Positions 24,201 to 32,194 of a stretch of 64,000 bases of DNA are shown one piece after another; the stretch's first letter is position 1, and the number at the start of each line of letters is the position of its first letter. The position numbers were made by a program, and so were the translations under genes. The notes under the pieces are model-generated. The model was given only the letters and a program-made list of their open reading frames with translations, searched no databases and had not been told where the DNA came from. Source of the stretch: Dasypus novemcinctus (taxonomy: Eukaryota; Chordata; Mammalia; Cingulata; Dasypodidae); contig NC_080701.1 in NCBI RefSeq assembly GCF_030445035.2, positions 25,760,798 through 25,824,797 on the forward strand, read 5' to 3'.

Positions 24201-25231
24201 ACGTTTCTTGAGCATTTACCGTGTCTGAGACACTGTGCTGATGCTCTGTATAAACTTACTTCATCTTCACAGGAAACCCATGAAGTATAAAGGGGTTATT
24301 CCCGTTTTACAGATGAGAAACTGAAACTTAGAAATTAAGTAACTTTTTTCCAAGTCACGAAATAGCACTAAGGTGGATTCTGAACCCAGGTCTGATGGGC
24401 TTCTGGAGCTTGAATGTTTAACCGCTGCTCCATGTTCCTATCACTGAAGACGCAGCGAAGATGTGCTGCTTTGGAAAGGATGCTGTTGCTGTGATTTTAA
24501 ATGGTGTGTCTCAAAGCCTGAAAAAGGGCTTGGATTTTCTTTAGCTATTGAAGGGAAATATAATTCTAGACTTTAGGCGAGATTGGGGTGAGCAACGTGG
24601 GTAAGAATGGGGCTTTGAAGAAGCAGATCTAACTCTGGAGGATTTCTTTGGGGCTATTGGAGGGAGGTGCTGGGGTGATGAGGCCAGATGGTCAGGATTT
24701 TGAGAGTGACTCTGAGAAGTTTAAACTTTGGTTCCCTTAAGCACTTGAATCCCTCTAGCATGGAAGAAGTAAGAACTTGCACAGTCTGGCTCCTCTTCCT
24801 TAATGCCAGCCTACCCTCCTTTATCCTTTATTAGGTGAGGATGAGTGTTCAGAGTAGAAGGAATTTAAACTCCTGGGTAGGTTAAAGCGATGATAAAGCA
24901 TGTTGAATATGAAAAGTGAATTCTGACTGCAGGGCAAGCCTTGAGGTAGAAAGGATGGCTCTCTGGAACCGGGCCTGCTTCCTGGGGTGTCCTCACCAGA
25001 GCCCTGGGCACTTGTTTCTATCAGGCTTTTCTTGGTTTTGAATAGCACAGTGCACCTAGCTTAAGATGCCAGGGGGATAAGAAGCCGCCTTTGCTTAGTA
25101 CATTCTGCCTTTCTCTCATCAGGGATGGTGGTCTGAAGAGGGAGAAGGTGAAGGATACATTCAAAGAGGAGCAGCAGAAGCTGTACAGCAAGATGATTGT
25201 TGGGAACCACGAGGACAGGAGCCGTTCCTGA
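126..25231 (+). CDS. GPAT4: GPAT4 (AGPAT6), glycerol-3-phosphate acyltransferase 4, C-terminal nine coding exons (join of the exons listed separately)
   Basis: The product transfers an acyl group from acyl-CoA to sn-glycerol-3-phosphate to make lysophosphatidic acid, the first step of glycerolipid and triacylglycerol synthesis, in the ER membrane. Nine exons (126-200, 6266-6355, 6528-6621, 7231-7346, 8241-8296, 8740-8825, 22828-22956, 23045-23124, 25123-25231) join in one open frame and give 277 residues. These align by recollection to human residues 180-456. Visible features are a second membrane segment (about 180-200), the HX4D motif (HTSPID, 248-253), the FPEGTC block (320-325), the VYPVAIK block (345-351) and a basic C-terminus ending RSRS. 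All eight complete introns are GT-AG. The start codon and upstream exons lie before the window. GPAT3 is the nearest paralogue, but the residue-level match and the neighbouring NKX6-3 favour GPAT4. Confidence 0.96.
201..848 (+). other. GPAT4 intron, unique-looking part
   Basis: This is intronic sequence between the donor at 201 and the Tigger1-like element. I see no coding or regulatory feature in it. It is AT-rich with short homopolymer runs. Confidence 0.6.
1412..4367 (-). mobile_element. 5'-truncated L1 inserted in the Tigger1 element
   Basis: A perfect 13-bp duplication CAAAGGAAAAGTT (1399-1411 and 4368-4380) brackets the insert. A T run at its left edge is the poly(A) tail of an antisense L1. 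The minus-strand reading covers the L1 3' region and the C-terminal part of ORF2, ending in the RT region (…[19 protein letters not shown]… near 4,355). Many stops are present, so it is dead. A DAS-like SINE interrupts it at about 3187-3631. Confidence 0.9.
3187..3631 (-). mobile_element. DAS-like tRNA-derived SINE, long form
   Basis: Read on the minus strand, it begins with a tRNA-like head (B box GGTTCAATG near 3,573) and ends in an A/T-rich AATAAATAAAATATATCTTAA-type tail. Imperfect 10-bp flanks TCGGGATTTT (3177-3186) and TCAGGATTTT (3632-3641) are the likely target-site duplication within the L1 RT region. It is the youngest layer of a three-level nest. Confidence 0.85.
6266..6355 (+). 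CDS. GPAT4: GPAT4 coding exon, linker before the catalytic motif
   Basis: This 90-base exon encodes about residues 205-233 ([15 protein letters not shown], then [15 protein letters not shown]), with split Arg codons at both ends. The acceptor is TTGCAG and the donor GTGAGC. It lies only 86 bases downstream of the end of the Tigger1-like transposon. One residue (Leu in FKEFLSK) differs from my memory of the human sequence (Met). Confidence 0.95.
6528..6621 (+). CDS. GPAT4: GPAT4 coding exon with the HX4D catalytic motif
   Basis: The frame reads [19 protein letters not shown] and then [19 protein letters not shown] contains the acyltransferase block I motif H-x4-D (His248, Asp253 in human numbering). 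By family knowledge, His and Asp form the catalytic dyad that activates the glycerol-3-phosphate hydroxyl. The exon is separated from the previous one by a 172-base intron and ends in phase 0 after Met. Confidence 0.96.
7231..7346 (+). CDS. GPAT4: GPAT4 coding exon, acyltransferase block II region
   Basis: It encodes residues about 266-303 ([20 protein letters not shown], then [18 protein letters not shown]) and ends inside the Arg304 codon. This region lies between the catalytic HX4D and the FPEG substrate-binding block of PlsC-type acyltransferases. The acceptor is GGGTAG and the donor GTAAAT, the weakest-looking donor of the set but still GT. Confidence 0.95.
8241..8296 (+). CDS. GPAT4: GPAT4 coding exon ending in the FPEG block
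   Basis: This 56-base exon reads [18 protein letters not shown] and ends after the first base of the Gly codon. The FPEG block (block III) completes across the intron and contacts the glycerol-3-phosphate phosphate group in this family. The acceptor is CTAAAG and the donor GTAAGA. Confidence 0.95.
8740..8825 (+). CDS. GPAT4: GPAT4 coding exon, end of FPEG block and block IV
   Basis: It completes Gly323 and reads [20 protein letters not shown] followed by TVYPVAIK. The TVYPVAI stretch is the acyl-binding block IV. The donor at 8826 opens a 14.0-kb intron, most of which is a full-length L1. Confidence 0.96.
9017..9465 (+). mobile_element. DAS-like SINE with internal tandem repeats
   Basis: The head GGGAAGCGGCTGTGGCTCC is followed by a B-box-like GGGTTCACGGCCC, then an A-rich tail with AAATAAAAATAAATAC and a second A-rich block to about 9465. 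At 9173-9255 there are about three copies of a unit of about 28 bases beginning GGCCCGCAAGCACCGCAG. It lies in the large GPAT4 intron. No clear target-site duplication was found. Confidence 0.8.
9173..9255 (+). repeat. internal tandem repeat, about 28 bp x 3
   Basis: Three imperfect copies of GCCCACAAGCACTGCAGAGT plus a variable GCCAACTG-type end sit inside the SINE body. The copies differ by a few substitutions each. Confidence 0.7.
9466..10409 (+). other. GPAT4 intron, no recognised feature
   Basis: I see no repeat, exon or RNA gene that I can name in this stretch. The 90-codon open frame at 9705-9977 has no recognisable domain. Confidence 0.5.
10410..10600 (+). mobile_element. MER5A-like nonautonomous hAT-Charlie element
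   Basis: It starts CAGTGGTTCTTAACCTTTAG and continues with ATCGCCTGGAGAGCTTGTTAAAATGC-type sequence and TTCTGATTCAGTAGGCCTGG, which matches MER5A by recollection. It is an old eutherian repeat. Confidence 0.75.
10617..10718 (-). mobile_element. DAS-like SINE, short form
   Basis: The minus-strand reading is GGGAGCTGATGTGCCTCAGT…, then a GGGGTTCAATACCC B-box region, then CATG followed by an A-rich tail. It is about 100 bases long. Confidence 0.85.
10740..10849 (-). mobile_element. DAS-like SINE, short form
   Basis: The minus-strand reading is GGCAGGTGTGGCTCAAGCAG…, with GGGTTCAGGCCCC as the B-box region and an A-rich/CAAA tail. It lies in the same orientation as the SINE just to its left, and the large L1 inserted exactly at its head. 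Confidence 0.85.
10850..10866. repeat. target-site duplication, left copy
   Basis: The 17-base sequence CCTCCTCAACCATTTTT is identical to the copy at 20706-20722 and brackets the full-length L1. Confidence 0.92.
10867..13488 (-). other. L1 3' UTR, 2.6 kb
   Basis: The sequence between the ORF2 stop and the A-rich end has no long frame of its own. Parts of it resemble the insert at 39086-40329 and the fragment at 56483-56733, so this long 3' UTR is a property of the L1 family and not a second insertion. The plus strand is C-rich, so the L1 sense strand is G-rich in several blocks. Confidence 0.75.
13489..14656 (-). pseudogene. L1 ORF2p fragments: C-terminal region with zinc knuckle
   Basis: Two overlapping open pieces (14144-14656 and 13489-14187) cover the ORF2 C-terminus. 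The second holds [18 protein letters not shown], a C-x3-C-x7-H-x4-C knuckle, and the [14 protein letters not shown] block. Frame changes lie near 14,690-14,760 and near 14,160. With the one at 16,345 there are at least three breaks in ORF2. Confidence 0.87.
14685..16346 (-). pseudogene. L1 ORF2p fragment: reverse transcriptase domain
   Basis: A 553-residue open stretch continues from the endonuclease piece in another frame. It has the RT signatures [30 protein letters not shown] and FADDMILY, so the catalytic Asp pair is present. The motif A region reads [11 protein letters not shown], where family members usually have Phe in place of Ser. The reading frame is lost after …[12 protein letters not shown]. 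Confidence 0.88.
16343..17302 (-). pseudogene. L1 ORF2p fragment: endonuclease domain
   Basis: The likely start is [20 protein letters not shown] at 17,302, 80 bases after the ORF1 stop. An in-frame Met at 17,398 overlaps ORF1 and is less likely. Apurinic-type endonuclease motifs are present: [13 protein letters not shown] (Glu), GDFNTPLS (Asp/Asn) and SDHSGV (His). This domain nicks target DNA at T-rich sites. The frame stops at 16,343, where a one-base shift separates it from the RT part. Confidence 0.88.
17383..18351 (-). CDS. L1 ORF1p, RNA-binding chaperone of the L1 RNP, intact
   Basis: An uninterrupted frame of 322 residues. Residues about 35-138 are a heptad-rich coiled coil that trimerises the protein. 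About 143-240 is the RRM ([13 protein letters not shown] near 143-155). The C-terminal domain, about 240-322, includes [13 protein letters not shown] near 262-274. In L1 elements ORF1p coats the element's RNA in cytoplasmic particles. The length is close to that of primate ORF1p (338). The start Met is followed by a basic, Gln-rich tail. ORF2 begins 80 bases downstream. The intact frame, in an element whose ORF2 is broken, suggests limited age. Confidence 0.9.
   Translation of the reverse strand: MTRQQQKSTNQTSNQENMTESNQQTKNQEGEQNFTQAMKDLKTFITDKFDEVMKEVNNMKTTLGGEIADMRKKITDMMEMNTTVQEIKNTLAANISRLEEAEQRISDVEDSALEIKQIVEVVNKKVEKIQIGLRDLNDNAKRSNIRIIGIPEGEEKGKGSEGVLQEIMTENFPNLLKETDVHIQEAQRTPLVINPNRPTPRHILVKLSNAQDKEKILKAAREKKTITYKGSSIRLSADFSSETMEARRQWYDIVKVLKEKNFQPRILYPAKLAFKNDGEFKIFTDKQKLKEYINKKPPLQEILKGVLQEERKKQDSQRWRRV
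19986..20029. repeat. A-rich run within the L1 5' UTR
   Basis: Two runs of about 17-20 A are separated by TTAATT. On the L1 sense strand these are T runs, next to the GC-rich block. Confidence 0.85.
20271..20386 (-). repeat. 45-bp tandem repeat in the L1 5' UTR
   Basis: The units at 20271-20315 and 20316-20360 differ by one base, and a partial third copy starts at 20361. Each plus-strand unit begins GGCCCAGCCCGGCTCCGCCC. Looser copies of the GGCTCCGC motif extend left to about 20,053. Confidence 0.85.
20706..20722. repeat. target-site duplication, right copy
   Basis: Identical to 10850-10866. Perfect identity over 17 bases points to a fairly recent insertion. Confidence 0.92.
20723..21574 (+). 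other. GPAT4 intron, no recognised feature
   Basis: Unique-looking intronic DNA. I see no exon or repeat that I can name with confidence. Confidence 0.5.
21575..21965 (-). mobile_element. DAS-like SINE, long form
   Basis: The minus-strand head GGGAAGCAGGTGTGGCTCAA is followed by GGTTCGATGCCC as the B box. A body with GGAGCCGCC and an A-poor, GGGG-containing tail follows. The left boundary is uncertain because of a C run. Confidence 0.82.
21966..22827 (+). other. GPAT4 intron, no recognised feature
   Basis: I see nothing that I can name between the SINE and the next GPAT4 exon. The last 30 bases are the pyrimidine tract and acceptor. Confidence 0.5.
22828..22956 (+). CDS. GPAT4: GPAT4 coding exon after the L1-expanded intron
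   Basis: A 43-codon exon in phase 0 at both ends, running from [16 protein letters not shown] to WYLPPMTRE. It includes a hydrophobic stretch around [12 protein letters not shown], possibly membrane-associated. The acceptor follows a T-rich tract (TTTTTCAG) and the donor is GTAGGA. Confidence 0.95.
23045..23124 (+). CDS. GPAT4: GPAT4 penultimate coding exon
   Basis: It encodes [20 protein letters not shown] and GLVDLL and ends inside a Trp codon. The acidic start and the [11 protein letters not shown] helix are typical of GPAT3/4. The preceding intron is only 88 bases. Confidence 0.95.
23508..23972 (+). mobile_element. short nonautonomous hAT-Charlie-type element, split by a SINE
   Basis: It runs from GATTGGCAAACTTTTTCTGT to ATAGTTTGCGGACCCCTA, ends that are inverted relatives of each other, with TGTGTTCCAGTAAAACTTTA in the middle. 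I recognise it as one of the common eutherian MER-type hAT elements but will not assign a subfamily. Confidence 0.7.
23685..23917 (+). mobile_element. DAS-like SINE within the hAT element
   Basis: A 12-bp perfect duplication AAACAGATGACA flanks it (23673-23684 and 23918-23929). The head is AGGAAGTGGCTGTGGCTAAA and the tail AATAAATAAATAAATAATC. The tRNA-derived part is partly deleted after GGTTCATG. Confidence 0.88.
24190..24435 (-). mobile_element. MIR SINE
   Basis: The plus strand reads TTTCTTGAGCATTTACCGTG, then CCCGTTTTACAGATGAGAAA, then GAACCCAGGTCTG. This is the reverse complement of the MIR layout with its tRNA head at the right. It is an ancient mammalian repeat. Confidence 0.8.
24436..25122 (+). 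other. last GPAT4 intron, unique part
   Basis: No repeat or exon recognised. The final acceptor region is TTCTCTCATCAG. Confidence 0.5.
25123..25231 (+). CDS. GPAT4: GPAT4 last coding exon and stop
   Basis: It completes Trp and reads [20 protein letters not shown] followed by [15 protein letters not shown] and TGA at 25229-25231. The charged tail is cytosolic by family topology. NHEDRSRS differs from the human ending I recall (NHKDRSRS) by one residue. Confidence 0.96.
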
Positions 25232-25520
25232 GTCCTCCCCTGGCGCTGGCTGCAGCCACCACGCCCGAATCCTGACACATGAGCCAGCTGGAGTTGTTGC
25301 TGCCCCACCACCCCCAGCACCCCCACTGCTGCCTCCTTTCCAGACTCCGGGACTCTTCAGGGCTGCTCTGGGTCCCAGGACTCCAGCTTCTTCAGAGCCG
25401 ACCGGGATCCTGGCCCCGGGCAGCGCTGCCGGCCCTTTGGCATCTGAAGCGGGTGTTGGCTGCCCAGGAGGAGATGCCTTCTTTCTTTTTTTTACAGTTA
25501 AGTCCATTGGAGAAATGCCA

Positions 25521-25526
25521 TTAAAG
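25521..25526 (+). terminator. GPAT4: possible proximal GPAT4 poly(A) signal ATTAAA
   Basis: The common variant hexamer ATTAAA, 290 bases after the stop, followed by a GTTGTGTGGGG downstream element at about 25,547. If used, it would skip the MIR-bearing part of the UTR. No transcript evidence is available here. Confidence 0.4.
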
Positions 25527-25904
25527 TCAGCTCTCAAGCTGGGCACGTTGTGTGGGGCTGCATGTTACAAAAGAATCAAGTTAGGGATGTTAGTCTCTGA
25601 CGGTTGTCTACACGCTGGGGCATCATGGTGGGAGAGGGTCCACCCCACTTCTGAGGAGAGGGGCTGCTGAGGTGACATGGTTTGCTTCAGCTTAAACATC
25701 ACCTCCCAGCCTCGGTGCTCTGCAGCCTGGGTAGAGAGAAAACTAGTCTGTAAGTTTTCAGTTCTTATGCTACTTCCCATGGGGAGTCACCAAAGGGGAA
25801 AGAAGAGGCCAGGTGGGCCATGGGCAAGTCTGTGATGAGAGCCAGGGGTCATGTTACTCTCAAACTCCAGTGCTGACCTTGAACTCACCATATGACTCGC
25901 TCTT

Positions 25905-26030
25905 TGTTAATGTGTACCTCAGTTTCCCCTTCTGTATTGGGATCAGGAAGGGGAGGGTGGTGATACCTACCTCACAGTGTTGTTGTGGGGATTAAAGTGC
26001 TACTATGAGTGAAGGACAAGTAATGCTCAG
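25905..26030 (+). mobile_element. MIR fragment in the GPAT4 3' UTR
   Basis: CTCAGTTTCCCCTTCTGTAT, followed by GATACCTACCTCACAGTGTT and GGGGATTAAAGTGC, matches the MIR core and right part in sense orientation. Confidence 0.75.
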
Positions 26031-26117
26031 TGTTAAAAGTTCAGGCCCATGAAAGTGGCAGGGCAGGGTCTGTGCTCAGAGCTGCTGCACCGAGTTTTGG
26101 ATTTGTTTTTGTGAGTA

Positions 26118-26123
26118 AATAAA
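26118..26123 (+). terminator. GPAT4: GPAT4 distal poly(A) signal AATAAA
   Basis: A canonical hexamer about 890 bases after the stop, followed by a TG-rich stretch (TTGTCTTGGATGGTG). No later hexamer with comparable context was noticed before repeat-free intergenic sequence begins. Confidence 0.8.
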
Positions 26124-28737
26124 ATTGTCTTGGATGGTGAATGAATTGAGGGGTTTTTCCCTTCTTTTTCTCGCATAGATTTAGCCTTGAGAATCATGTT
26201 TCTTATCAAACTTAAACTTTCCGTACTTGAACTTAACCCTGGGACTGTAGGGACTCCACTGACTTCTGGAATGAGGAATAATATTGTTTGGAAGAAGGTC
26301 AGTTGCTCCTATGAGATACATGTAAATCAGTTCAGAGATGCGCAGGGTCCATTTGGGATTCCCAGCGTAGACTGGGATGTGGATTTCGCCACAAATGGGA
26401 GCACAGGGTTAGAAATGTAGTGGGGGGACTGTTTTGTTGAATGGGGGTAAGAATGACAGGGGCAATCTGCATATAAGGGGATGACGAGAAGAAGTGAGTA
26501 AATACAAGGGGGAAGTAGGAGCAGGAGGCTCTGGAAGGGTTAGGGAGAGTGGCGGGGTCGGCAGTGGGCATCTGGTGCATAGCCTGGCCTCGGCTTCCTC
26601 ACTGCCACAGCAAAGGGGGAGCCAGAGCCAGGCGGCAGCTGTCGTTTCTTGCTTCTGGGGGCTACAAATTTTAATTAGTCGGAAGGGAAAGTTGCTTCAC
26701 CCCCATCATTTGCCCACTCCCCCACCCCCAGCCTCTCCTGTCTCCCTCCATAGGTGAGCCATGGTGAGTGTGCTCTGGCCTGGGATTTGGGGATGTGATG
26801 GGGAGTGAAATGGGCATCACTTTCTCAGGGACCCTGTCTTACTTGACCCCTTAGACTGCCTTCTCCCCACCTCCCTGAATGGCAGCCTCCCGTTTCCTCT
26901 CACCTGCCCTTTGGCTAACCACTGAAAAATTTCATCCTTTGTCTTTCAAAAAACACCTGTGACTATAAGAATGGCCTCTTCTGAGCTGTTTTACAAAACA
27001 TTTAAGAAGGAAGTTTTTTTCTGCCTTTGTAGGAAGTGATATTTAGTGTTTAAGCATTTTCTAGAATGACCTTTAAACATTGCTCTTTAAAAACTAAGTT
27101 CCTTTTGGAAAAAGACTTACGTTTTCAGATTCCTGCTATTTAGTACTATTATTTCACGATTTACAAAGGTATATTTTATATTTTGTTTTTGTCTTAATTT
27201 TCTCACATTCTTTTCAGGAAACCTGTCTATTGCTGATGACATAGCAAGGTACTGCAAGAACCTAGTGTAGAATCATTGCTATGTAAAGAAATTCCTGTGG
27301 AGACGAAGTAATGATTTCACTCCTCTACTGACAGATGAAAGGATGTGAATTAGACCCACAAAAATTAACTCTCTCAACTTTCTTTAGTGCTGTGTTCCAG
27401 GCACACAGACTCATCAGACTGCTCCCTCCTTTTTAATTGGGCGTCCTGCAAGCCCCGAGTTGTCTGGAAGTCAGGGTATTTGGTTTGGAGTAATTATGTT
27501 GGTCTTAGTGGTAGAACCTTATGACACTTAGGAATAACAACAAAGAAACATGTAGAGGGCAAAATATGTTCACTCTTATGAGCCCAGCAGGGATGAGGAT
27601 GATCTTGGAATAAAACCAGTGGCAGGACCTGCGGCTCTGCTGCTTTAACTTCATTTCTCTGGATCCCTTTCCTGATCTTCGCCTAGGGAGTCAGGTTAGA
27701 GGACTCTGAGGCCCTTTGCACCTCCGGAATTTCTGTGAATTATAAACCCTTGGGTCACACTTTGGCTTTGAGCTCTGAAGTCTTCTGGGTTTAGCAATAG
27801 GCAAAGTCAGTTTTGAATCTGTTTGTTTCCTTACTGAGGCTAGCAAGACTAAACTCTACTAGCCTCGCCCGTGTGTAAAGGAGAATCTCCAAGCATTTTA
27901 GGTGTTTGTGGGATTGGACCCACGCTTCTCTTGGCCTGGGTGGTTTTGATAGTGGATCTTGGAAAAGACAACTCTAACATGAGATTTTTCCTGCTAGTTA
28001 GAGAAGGAACTTTCTACGAAGGCCAGTAAGTCCCCCCAATACAGGAAGCTCAGTAGTGAGCTATCAGCCAGGCCAGAGCCCAGCAAGCTGAGATTCAGAG
28101 CAGTTAGAGATGATGTCCTGGTAGGACCAGCTTTGGAACTTGATGCCTTACAGTCGCGGGCCCCACTCCCTTCTGCTGCCCTTCAGAGATGGAAAGTGTG
28201 GAGGGGTGGGGGGGAGTGCTCCACAGAACCTTCACAGCAGAACACTGCTCCTCTTGTCCTTTTGGAGTCTTCTGGGTCCATAAGTCCTGCCATTTCCTTC
28301 CTGGAATCGACCCCAAACTCCAGTTTTGGTAGGACAGCACTTCCTACTGTCCCCTGATGCCTGAAAGATTCCACTGGGTCTCGGGTTCCATCCACCTGCT
28401 CTGCATCTTGGGCGGCCAGACTCGGTTTCCCCAGTAGTACCCATCCCGCATGGCCCGGGACGCTGGTGCTGGAAGGGCAGCTGCGCGCACACTGCCCCTC
28501 GGACAGGTTGAGACGACCATCCAGCCATCCATCTTCCGTTGCTCCAATACCCCGTCTCCCCCCAGTCAATATGTCTCTCTCCGATGGGAAAGTTAATAAA
28601 TTTTGCTCTAGATTAAAAGTATTGATCATTTCATTTGTAAACGATAAATAAAAAGGGGGGACTTCTCCTTGCAGCAGGGGTAGCGCCCGGTGTGTCTTGC
28701 TGGGGAGCTGGCGCTGGCTGCGGTGGGGGTGGGCTGC

Positions 28738-28912
28738 TCATATGCATTCCGGCCGGCCAGCGGCATTGATTTCCTATTAGTCTCCCAGCACCACCCAGCA
28801 ACACATCATTTCAGTACCTGCTATTAATGGTCTTTTGATAAATAATCACTTGTAAGTCAATAAATTTTTATTAAACAGTGTGGCTCTTTGATTTATTAAA
28901 ATCCGACCGTGT
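28738..28912. promoter_or_regulatory. candidate conserved enhancer
   Basis: An AT-rich block after a GC-rich stretch holds GCATTGATTTCCTATTAGTC, CTATTAATGGTCTTTTGATA and AATAATCACTTGTAAGTCAA. These contain homeodomain-type TAAT cores and a GATA core. No repeat family is recognised. The call rests only on texture. Confidence 0.35.
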
Positions 28913-30904
28913 TTGTCTGGGAGAAAAGGGATGCTGAATTGAAGTGGAGGTTTTCATACATCTTCCTGACGCCGAGCAGTCACCGCACACTCCAGAGAAA
29001 AACAATTGCATTTTAACAGAAACAAAAACAGCCGAGTTTGGAACTTGGGCCCAGGGAAACTTTATCTCCGTCAGCCCGAGCCTCGCTCTATTGGGAGCAG
29101 CTGCAGGCCCGAGGGCGCCGTGTCAAGAACTTTGCGTGGGCTTCAGAAAGTGGTGAGGTGCCTGGCGGGTCCCCCTCCCCTGCTGCATCCCAGGACGGCA
29201 CAGACCCTCTACCTGCGTCGGAGACAGAGCCACCGGCCAGCCCTTGGCTGAGCTGGAAGGTGGCCCCTAGAGCACCCAGACATTGGAGATCCATGAAAGA
29301 AGTTGGATTCATAGGCTTCTCTAGCTTCCTGGCCAAGCCGCCACCAGAGTCCCATCTGTGGCAGAAAATGGCAAGAGACAGTCTATATTTTGCTATGTGG
29401 AGACTTGGCTATATGGATTGTTTTCAGAAGTGGGCCAAGAGCTGAAGATGAGAAATGTTTTGGGGGCAGGTTTTCATGGGCATAAAATTTGCTGTAACAA
29501 ATTCAATGCCTTTTTGTTGGGACTGATGGCTCTAATCAGATTGATATGTATAGAGGGACCCAACTGCTCAGTATAGCTCCAGAATTCCCAGATCCAGTGC
29601 GACAACGTGGGACAGAAAAAAATTGGGCCGGTAAAACTTCCTAAAGCCGGTAGTCAGAGCGCCTTGCCCTGGACCCCGCCTTTATTCAGGCCCTGTGTTT
29701 TCCATTCATATATAGCATGACCGTGTGTCAATATGAGAAGGGCTTTTGAAAGTTGGAGTTGGCTCGTAAAAAGTTCAGCTGAGGGCTTTAATTTTTTTCA
29801 GCCCGGCTGCAAGGTATTTCTGTAGTTGTTTGGATTTCCTCGAGGTGTGAAAACTGCATCAGGGAGCCTCCAGGGTGAATAGGGAACCCAGAAAGGTGAA
29901 TAGGAAGCTGGAGAGCAGAAAAGAAAACAGGAGCCGGGGGCCCGCGCAGCAGGTAAGTATTAATATAGTGGTTTGCAGGGCTGCGCCGTTCTCCCCCGCG
30001 CGCAGGAGGTTGGTGGAGGGAGCTCAGTTTCTCTCCAAAGGTCCTCTTAGACCTGTGCTAAGGGTTGAGCCCCCCACCCACCCAGGGAAGCCACGGGACA
30101 GCACGGCTACCATTTTCTAGAACATGAGTAACATTGAATACTCATGTAAAGTGCAAAATTCACCTCCAGGGTAAAGCAGGAGACTTTTCTGAAATATGTC
30201 GCCTCTAGACCTTGTTGATTCCTCCTCACATCACTTCCCTTTATGCTTATTTCACTCTGTTGCTAGGAGGACTTTGTCGGGGAAGTTGGAGAAGCATCCT
30301 CTCAGGGGTTCTTGCGCGCTGCAAGTTTACCTCCGGTGATTTCAAGTCGCAGCCGTCAAACTCTGAGGCTCCCGTGATAGCTGCTAGTGGGGGGCGAGGG
30401 GGGTGTTGACGGTACACCCCCTTCTGGCACAAGGCAGCTCCAAGGGGCGTTGGTCGTCACCCAGCAGGTACCCGCACCATCTGTTGACACGGCCAGGCTG
30501 TAGGAGGCTGGGGCAAGGTGGAGGTTGGGAGGCCCTGGAAGGAAAGGAGACCTGAAGCTTCCAGAACTCACTCGGAAGTCAGGAGAAGGTTAGCTGGTCT
30601 CTACCCAACCAGTCACCTCCAGGTTTGAGGTGAAGCTGCTCTTGGACCCCCGCTGCTCCCCCTCTCTGCTAGGGTAGGGACAAACACTGTGTCACCCGGG
30701 GGGAACTCGGGGCTCTGCCCCTGCAGGGGAGGCGGGGAAGGACCCGGCGTCCTGCGGGGGCCCCGGTCTCCCGCTGCTGCAGTGGGGCCGGGGAAGGGCT
30801 GCTTGCACTCAGATTGATCCACCAGCTGTGATTTGTCATTTCTCCGAGGCAGGCGCTGTTTTCTCTTGCTTCAGGAGGCCCCTTCGACACCTGCTTTATT
30901 TTTC

Positions 30905-31085
30905 TTCCTGCGCTGACGTGACGGGAGACAGGTGTTAAACTACTTAATCACTTTAAAATTGTTTTAATTTTCTGTTTTTTATTGATCTCCCCAGCACCAA
31001 TTAATCAGCTCACTGGTCCAGGCAGTTAGTACATTAAAAATTGTCAGCGAGGCCGTGCATCTTGCAAAATGTCTAAAAAATATTC
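30905..31085. promoter_or_regulatory. candidate conserved enhancer
   Basis: Clustered homeodomain-like sites lie in otherwise GC-rich DNA: ACTTAATCACTTTAAAATTG, CACCAATTAATCAGCTCACT and ACATTAAAAATTG. It is not a recognised repeat. Function is inferred only. Confidence 0.35.
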
Positions 31086-32194
31086 GTCTAGCAAATTTCG
31101 TTTTTCTTTGGCATGCAACCGTCCTGGGCCCGTGGAACTCCCACTCAAAAGGAGCCTCTGCCTCTGGGGCTTGTGTGCCGGGGCCTACTCGGGGTGCAGG
31201 AAGAATTCTGGCCGGAGGGACTTTCTGTGGAGAAAGCTGAGAGCAGGTACCCTCTGGTCCCGTAACACGCTGCCTTCCCTTCCCCTTGCGCTCTGTTTCG
31301 CTCGCATCCCTGGGCCTCCTTTCTCGGGGAGCCCTGGGGAGTTTCGTGGACGGGCGTACTTGGTCTGGACATCGTGTCCTGACTCCCACAGGACTTTCCA
31401 GGCTGCACCCGCCCTTGTGGCCGGGCCACCAGCCCATGGCCAGATTTCCTCTCTCTGGGGCGTCAGTGCCTTCACCTTGTCCTCTAAGGCTGCCAAGGCC
31501 ACCTCCCCTGGGACAGGGGGCCCGCTCAACGTGGTGAGCCTCTGTCTGTTGGCAGGGGGCCGTGCGTCATGCTGCCGCGTCCCTGGCACTCCGGTGCAAC
31601 GCTCTGGCCACCCCGCCCCCAGCCCCCGGTCCCGTGCTGCACACCCGGGCCACTTGTCTTTTATCACCTCCCTTGCGTGTCATTTATGAATCTGCTTGGC
31701 TGTACTTTCTGAATTAGGTACGGAAAACAAGGACAGAATAACCAGGGGCTCCAAAATCATTTCTTGGGAGAAGAAATTTGTTTTCTGGTCTTTCCATTTC
31801 TGCCCAATTCTAGTAAGCCTCTTATTATTTTCTGCAGCAAATTAAATACCCAGTGGCCGGCCTGCGGGGTCTGGGTTGCCTGGTCCTTCCCAAAGCGCCC
31901 CTCACCCCCCTTGCCCTTTCCTCCACTCCCAGGTGCCAACCTGGATCAGGGGAGCTATTTTTGTCCCCCCCCCGTCACTTCCTCAGAGACCTCGGGAACA
32001 GGCAGTTTACAGCAGGGACCCCGGCGCCCAGCTGAGAGGGGCCTGGGTGCGCGCCCTGCAGGGTGGGAAAGCCGGGTGGGGAGGGCGGCCGCCGAGGCCG
32101 GCAGTGGGGCCCGCCGGGGGGGCGCGGGGGCAGCCCCCGGAGCTGGCGGGCGGCGGGGACTTATCTGCCCCCGCCCCTGCCCAGCCCCACCCGC

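Larger units (their letters stand above)
25232..26145 (+). other. GPAT4: GPAT4 3' UTR
   Basis: About 0.9 kb follows the stop and leads to AATAAA at 26118-26123, with cleavage expected near 26,140. A possible proximal signal ATTAAA lies at 25521-25526 with a GT-rich stretch about 20 bases later. A MIR fragment occupies about 25,905-26,030. An open frame of 157 codons runs through the CDS end and UTR but is a chance frame in GC-rich sequence. Confidence 0.85.

Noticed and set aside
126..25231. GPAT3 as an alternative identity
   Set aside because: The exons match GPAT4 residue by residue as I recall it, including the RSRS end, and the neighbour is NKX6-3, as in human GPAT4.
25197..25670. 157-codon plus-strand frame across the GPAT4 stop and 3' UTR
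   Set aside because: It overlaps the known CDS end in another frame and continues in UTR. No family signature is present.
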